Part shown: positions 61,262-64,000 of the stretch, piece by piece
How positions within the stretch are numbered: the first letter of the stretch is position 1
Layout of the letters: every line of letters starts with the position of its first letter
Assembly (NCBI GenBank): GCA_041521345.1
Contig: JBGOHB010000011.1
Length of the DNA stretch: 64,000 bases
Reading direction: 5' to 3' (one strand)
Origin: Virgibacillus_N oceani_A
Lineage (GTDB): Bacteria > Bacillota > Bacilli > Bacillales > Amphibacillaceae
The notes under the pieces: model-generated
What the model was told of the DNA's origin: nothing
What the model saw: the letters and a program-made list of their open reading frames with translations, nothing else
Databases searched by the model: none
Made by a program: the position numbers and the translations under genes

Positions 61262-62265
61262 TCCGTATCATTCACTTTCATACCAAAATGATGGTAAGCT
61301 TTTTCTGAAACAACTCTTCCCCTTGGCGTACGCTGAATGAACCCGAGCTGCAATAAATACGGCTCATATACATCTTCAATCGTCTGGGATTCCTCACCAA
61401 TTGTTGCTGCGATGGAATCCAGACCGACCGGCCCGCCCTGATAATGTTCAATAATACCTTTTAATAATTTATGGTCAATATGGTCCAGACCTTCTCTATC
61501 TACTTGCAGCATCTTTAATGCCTCACCTGTTGTATCCAGACTGATTTCCTTTTCCCCTTTCACCTGAGAAATATCCCGGATGCGCTTTAACAGCCTGTTG
61601 GCAATTCGCGGTGTACCCCTGGACCTCCTGGCTATCTCCACCGCCGCTTCCTTTGTGACCGATGTTGCGAAAATTTCAGCGGTTCGCTCAATAATCGCAC
61701 GTAAATCTTCTGTTTCGTAAAATTCCAATCTGCTTAAAACACCAAAACGATCTCTTAGCGGAGCAGATAACAAACCTGCTCTTGTTGTAGCCCCAACTAA
61801 CGTAAATGGCGGCAAATCGATACGAACTGACCTGGCACTTGGACCGCTCCCAATTACAATATCCAAGAAGAAATCTTCCATGGCCGGGTATAATACCTCT
61901 TCAACTGATCTTGGCAAGCGGTGAATTTCATCAATAAACAAAACATCACCAGGCTCAAGCGAGGATAGAATGGCTGCAAGATCACCCGAACGTTCTATAG
62001 CAGGGCCTGAGGTAGACCGAAACTGAACACCCATTTCATTTGCGATAATCACTGCTAATGTTGTCTTCCCGAGTCCGGGCGGCCCATACAACAGCACATG
62101 ATCCAGCGGCTCCTCCCGCATCTTTGCAGCCTGAATAAAAATACTTAAATTTTCTTTTACCTTTCGCTGACCAATATATTGCTTTAATTCATCCGGGCGA
62201 AGACTTAATTCTACTGGTTCATCCTCTTCTTGTATTTCTCCGGTAATCATGCGCTCTTCCACCAT
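61258..62265 (-). CDS. ruvB: Holliday junction helicase motor RuvB
   Basis: A 335-residue AAA+ ATPase: SLRPDELKQYIGQRKVKENL, Walker A LYGPPGLGKTTLA, Walker B LFIDEIHRLPRSVEE, sensor GATTRAGLLSAPLRDRFG, and the C-terminal winged helix with RTPRGRVV. Moves Holliday junctions with RuvA. Follows ruvA by 11 bp. Confidence 0.97.
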   Translation of the reverse strand: MVEERMITGEIQEEDEPVELSLRPDELKQYIGQRKVKENLSIFIQAAKMREEPLDHVLLYGPPGLGKTTLAVIIANEMGVQFRSTSGPAIERSGDLAAILSSLEPGDVLFIDEIHRLPRSVEEVLYPAMEDFFLDIVIGSGPSARSVRIDLPPFTLVGATTRAGLLSAPLRDRFGVLSRLEFYETEDLRAIIERTAEIFATSVTKEAAVEIARRSRGTPRIANRLLKRIRDISQVKGEKEISLDTTGEALKMLQVDREGLDHIDHKLLKGIIEHYQGGPVGLDSIAATIGEESQTIEDVYEPYLLQLGFIQRTPRGRVVSEKAYHHFGMKVNDTE

Positions 62266-62276
62266 AATCCCCCTTC

Positions 62277-62882
62277 CTAATTTTTCACAAGCAATGCCAA
62301 TGCTTTTCGGATAATTTCATCCGTATGTTCACTTTCCAATTTACGAAGGTCAGGCAAGACAGCTTTTATCTCTCTTTCCGTATAGCCCAGAGATATCAAT
62401 GCTTCCTGTGCTTCCTGGATACTCGCGGTCATTTTTTCGCTTGTTTCTACTTTTCCATCTTCCCTGTTTGAAATAGAAATTTCTGTAGTCAGCTTGCCTT
62501 TTAAATCAAGGATAATCTGTCTGGCTGTTTTTTTGCCGACACCCGGGAATCCTGTTAAGTATTTTTCGTCTTCCTGTTCTATCGCACTGACAAAGTCCCC
62601 GATATTAACTGTACCCAGGATAGCCAATGCTCCTTTTGGTCCAATGCCTGAAACGGAAATCAGCTTAGTAAATAAGTATTTTTCATCACTATCTTTAAAT
62701 CCATAAAGCAGTTGCTGATCCTCCCGCACATAATGATATGTATGAATTAATAAATTTTCATTTAATCTTGATTGAAAATCAAATGGGTTAGGACAGATAA
62801 TTTCATAGCCCATACCTTGAACGTCCATAATAACAGCATCATCCTGTACCTGGGTAAGCTTCCCCTTTATATATGCAATCAT
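62277..62882 (-). CDS. ruvA: Holliday junction DNA-binding protein RuvA
   Basis: A 201-residue protein: OB domain (MIAYIKGKLTQV...YEIICPNPFDF), helix-hairpin-helix pair (LISVSGIGPKGALAIL, TGFPGVGKKTARQI) and a C-terminal domain that contacts RuvB (EAQEALISLGYTEREI). Forms the tetramer holding the junction. AGGAG site. Confidence 0.96.
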   Translation of the reverse strand: MIAYIKGKLTQVQDDAVIMDVQGMGYEIICPNPFDFQSRLNENLLIHTYHYVREDQQLLYGFKDSDEKYLFTKLISVSGIGPKGALAILGTVNIGDFVSAIEQEDEKYLTGFPGVGKKTARQIILDLKGKLTTEISISNREDGKVETSEKMTASIQEAQEALISLGYTEREIKAVLPDLRKLESEHTDEIIRKALALLVKN

Positions 62883-62967
62883 TTCTTCTTCTCCTTTATT
62901 TTCTATCTCTTATTTTAACACATAAGAGGAATAACGCTAATGCATCACATCTTCTTGGCTGAGTAAA

Positions 62968-62999
62968 AAGAAACTTCTATTTAAAAATAGAAGTTTTTA
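62968..62999 (-). terminator. Terminator of yebC
   Basis: AAACTTCTATTT (62971-62982) and AAATAGAAGTTT (62985-62996) form an 11-bp stem with A- and T-runs at the sides, between yebC and ruvA. Confidence 0.85.
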
Positions 63000-63008
63000 T
63001 GCCTACGA

Positions 63009-63740
63009 TTATTCAGATGCCTCCAGGTTATGATGGATATCCTGCACATCCTCATTTTCTTCCAAGGTGTCGATCATATTGTCAAGTTTCTCCTCGTCCT
63101 CTTCTGAAACTTGATTATAGTTTTGGGGAAGCATAGTTAATTCAGAATCGGCAATAACATAATCCTGATCCATTAAATAATTGAGAACGTCTTGAAAGTC
63201 TTCCGGTGCAGTAAATATTTCGTATGAATCGTTTTCAACTGTGATATCTTCTGCTCCTGCTTCCAACGCATCCATTGTGATGGTATCCTCGTCAATATTT
63301 CCATCTTCATTTGCAATGATAATATATCCCTTCCTGTCAAACATGAAGGAAACACTACCGTTTTCTCCAAGGTTCCCGTCATTTTTTTTGAAAGCATGAC
63401 GAACCTCTGCTGCTGTTCTATTTTTATTGTCTGTCAGGACATGAACGATGACTGCTACACCACCTGGCCCATAGCCTTCATAGGTTATTTCTTCAAATGT
63501 GGCCCCGTCCAGGGCGCCTGTTGCCTTTTTAATGGCACGGTCAATATTATCATTAGGCATATTATCCGCTTTTGCTTTATCTATTGCTGTCCTCAAGGAG
63601 GCATTCATTGATATATCTCCGCCCCCCTCTTTGGCTGCCTGGTATATTTCTTTGGCATGACGCATAAAAATTTTGCCCTTTTTTGCATCTTGGGCATTTT
63701 TTCTTCTTTTTATATTATTCCACTTAGAATGACCTGCCAC
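63009..63740 (-). CDS. yebC: YebC/TACO1-family protein
   Basis: A 243-residue protein: AGHSKWNNIKRRKNAQDAKKG, ADNMPNDNIDRAIKKATG, EGYGPGGVAVIVHVLTDNKNRTAAEVRHAF, the YebC signature. Described as a transcription regulator and, more recently, as a factor assisting translation of proline-rich stretches. It starts with GTG after GAGAGGAG. Probably a single-gene unit. Confidence 0.94.
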   Translation of the reverse strand: MAGHSKWNNIKRRKNAQDAKKGKIFMRHAKEIYQAAKEGGGDISMNASLRTAIDKAKADNMPNDNIDRAIKKATGALDGATFEEITYEGYGPGGVAVIVHVLTDNKNRTAAEVRHAFKKNDGNLGENGSVSFMFDRKGYIIIANEDGNIDEDTITMDALEAGAEDITVENDSYEIFTAPEDFQDVLNYLMDQDYVIADSELTMLPQNYNQVSEEDEEKLDNMIDTLEENEDVQDIHHNLEASE

Positions 63741-63830
63741 CGGACATTCTCCTCTCTACCATAGTGAATCCGCGATAAATTACTTTACTTACTATATCAG
63801 AAATTCAGCCAATCATAAAGTGAAACTTCA

Positions 63831-63967
63831 TTCAGTGGGGGTTTAGGCCTACAGGACGTAGGTCATGCAGACGTTGCCACAATGTATTTCGGTGGGACGA
63901 GGAACCACTGTACCGTAGTCCCAGGACGTGGCGATTTTAGTCTGCGTTCCCCCCATCCCCCACTGAA
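63831..63967. repeat. 137-bp inverted-repeat-bounded element (family A)
   Basis: TTCAGTGGGGG (63831-63841) and CCCCCACTGAA (63957-63967) are perfect inverted ends. Inside are a CCTAC/GTAGG hairpin (about 63847-63862) and the 28-base core at 63899-63926 shared with 31120-31147. GC-rich against its neighbourhood, no open frame with a start signal. MITE-like or REP-like element near the window end. Confidence 0.75.
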
Positions 63968-64000
63968 ACAACCATGGCTATGCTACGCATCGCCACCAAC

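Overview
The window is a stretch of low-GC Gram-positive chromosome from an endospore former. The protein sequences and gene order fit a Bacillaceae member near the salt- and alkali-tolerant genera Oceanobacillus, Virgibacillus and Lentibacillus (inference from sequence similarity and synteny; no search was run). Sporulation genes (gpr, sda, pro-sigK, an rsfA-like regulator, spoVB), the comE competence genes, two tRNA-sensing T-box leaders and a 6S RNA gene all point the same way. Nearly everything is chromosomal housekeeping. I see no prophage, transposase, CRISPR array, rRNA or tRNA gene.

Layout. 1-11.1 kb: start of gpr, rpsT, holA, yqzM, comEC-comEB-comEA, then the minus-strand cluster yqeG-yqeH-aroE-yqeI-nadD-yqeK-rsfS-yqeM. 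11.1-11.8 kb: sda behind a cluster of DnaA boxes. 12-17.8 kb: a complete seven-gene Mrp Na+/H+ antiporter operon. 18-20.3 kb: a MurE-family ligase with an altered substrate motif, then an uninterrupted pro-sigK. 20.4-26.7 kb: yrhC, mtnN, yrrS, greA, udk, trmR, mltG, yrzB, ruvX, ireB. 26.8-30.8 kb: T-box-controlled alaS and an AI-2E-family membrane protein. 31.3-39.6 kb: a zinc-ribbon protein, recD2, a TPR protein, mnmA, iscS, cymR, rarA and the rsfA-like gene. 39.7-43.6 kb: 6S RNA, aspS, hisS, their T-box and a tiny helix-turn-helix gene. 43.7-51.7 kb: cell-wall amidase, a 53-bp tandem repeat, dtd, relA, an inverted-repeat-bounded element, apt, recJ and a LapA-domain protein. 51.8-58.5 kb: secDF, comN, spoVB, an ArsB/NhaD permease and a yrzE-like membrane protein. 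58.5-63.8 kb: yajC, tgt, queA, a DUF2905 gene, ruvB, ruvA and yebC.

How it works together. Several groups share a task: tRNA charging and modification (alaS, hisS, aspS, dtd, mnmA with its sulfur donor IscS, tgt/queA, trmR); DNA repair (ruvAB, recJ, recD2, rarA); competence (comE operon plus its post-transcriptional regulator comN about 48 kb away); the stringent response and purine salvage (relA, apt); protein export (secDF, yajC); and sporulation timing (sda checkpoint, sigK, spoVB, gpr). Compared with the Bacillus subtilis order as I remember it, the backbone is collinear but compacted. comER, trhP1/trhP2, mccA/mccB and tcdA are missing from their usual places, and the sigK-yrhC interval (where B. 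subtilis carries skin and much more) is reduced to about 70 bp.

Most noteworthy: a T-box specifier in front of hisS-aspS that contains overlapping Asp (GAC) and His (CAC) codons; two T-box promoters whose -35 box contains the stop codon of the upstream gene; an exact 53-bp-period tandem array of hairpins between convergent genes; three families of short dispersed intergenic repeats, two with inverted termini; a hairpin followed by a U-run in the relA leader; and the MurE-like ligase with NDPR where DNPR is expected. I did not find a convincing wholly new multi-gene system.
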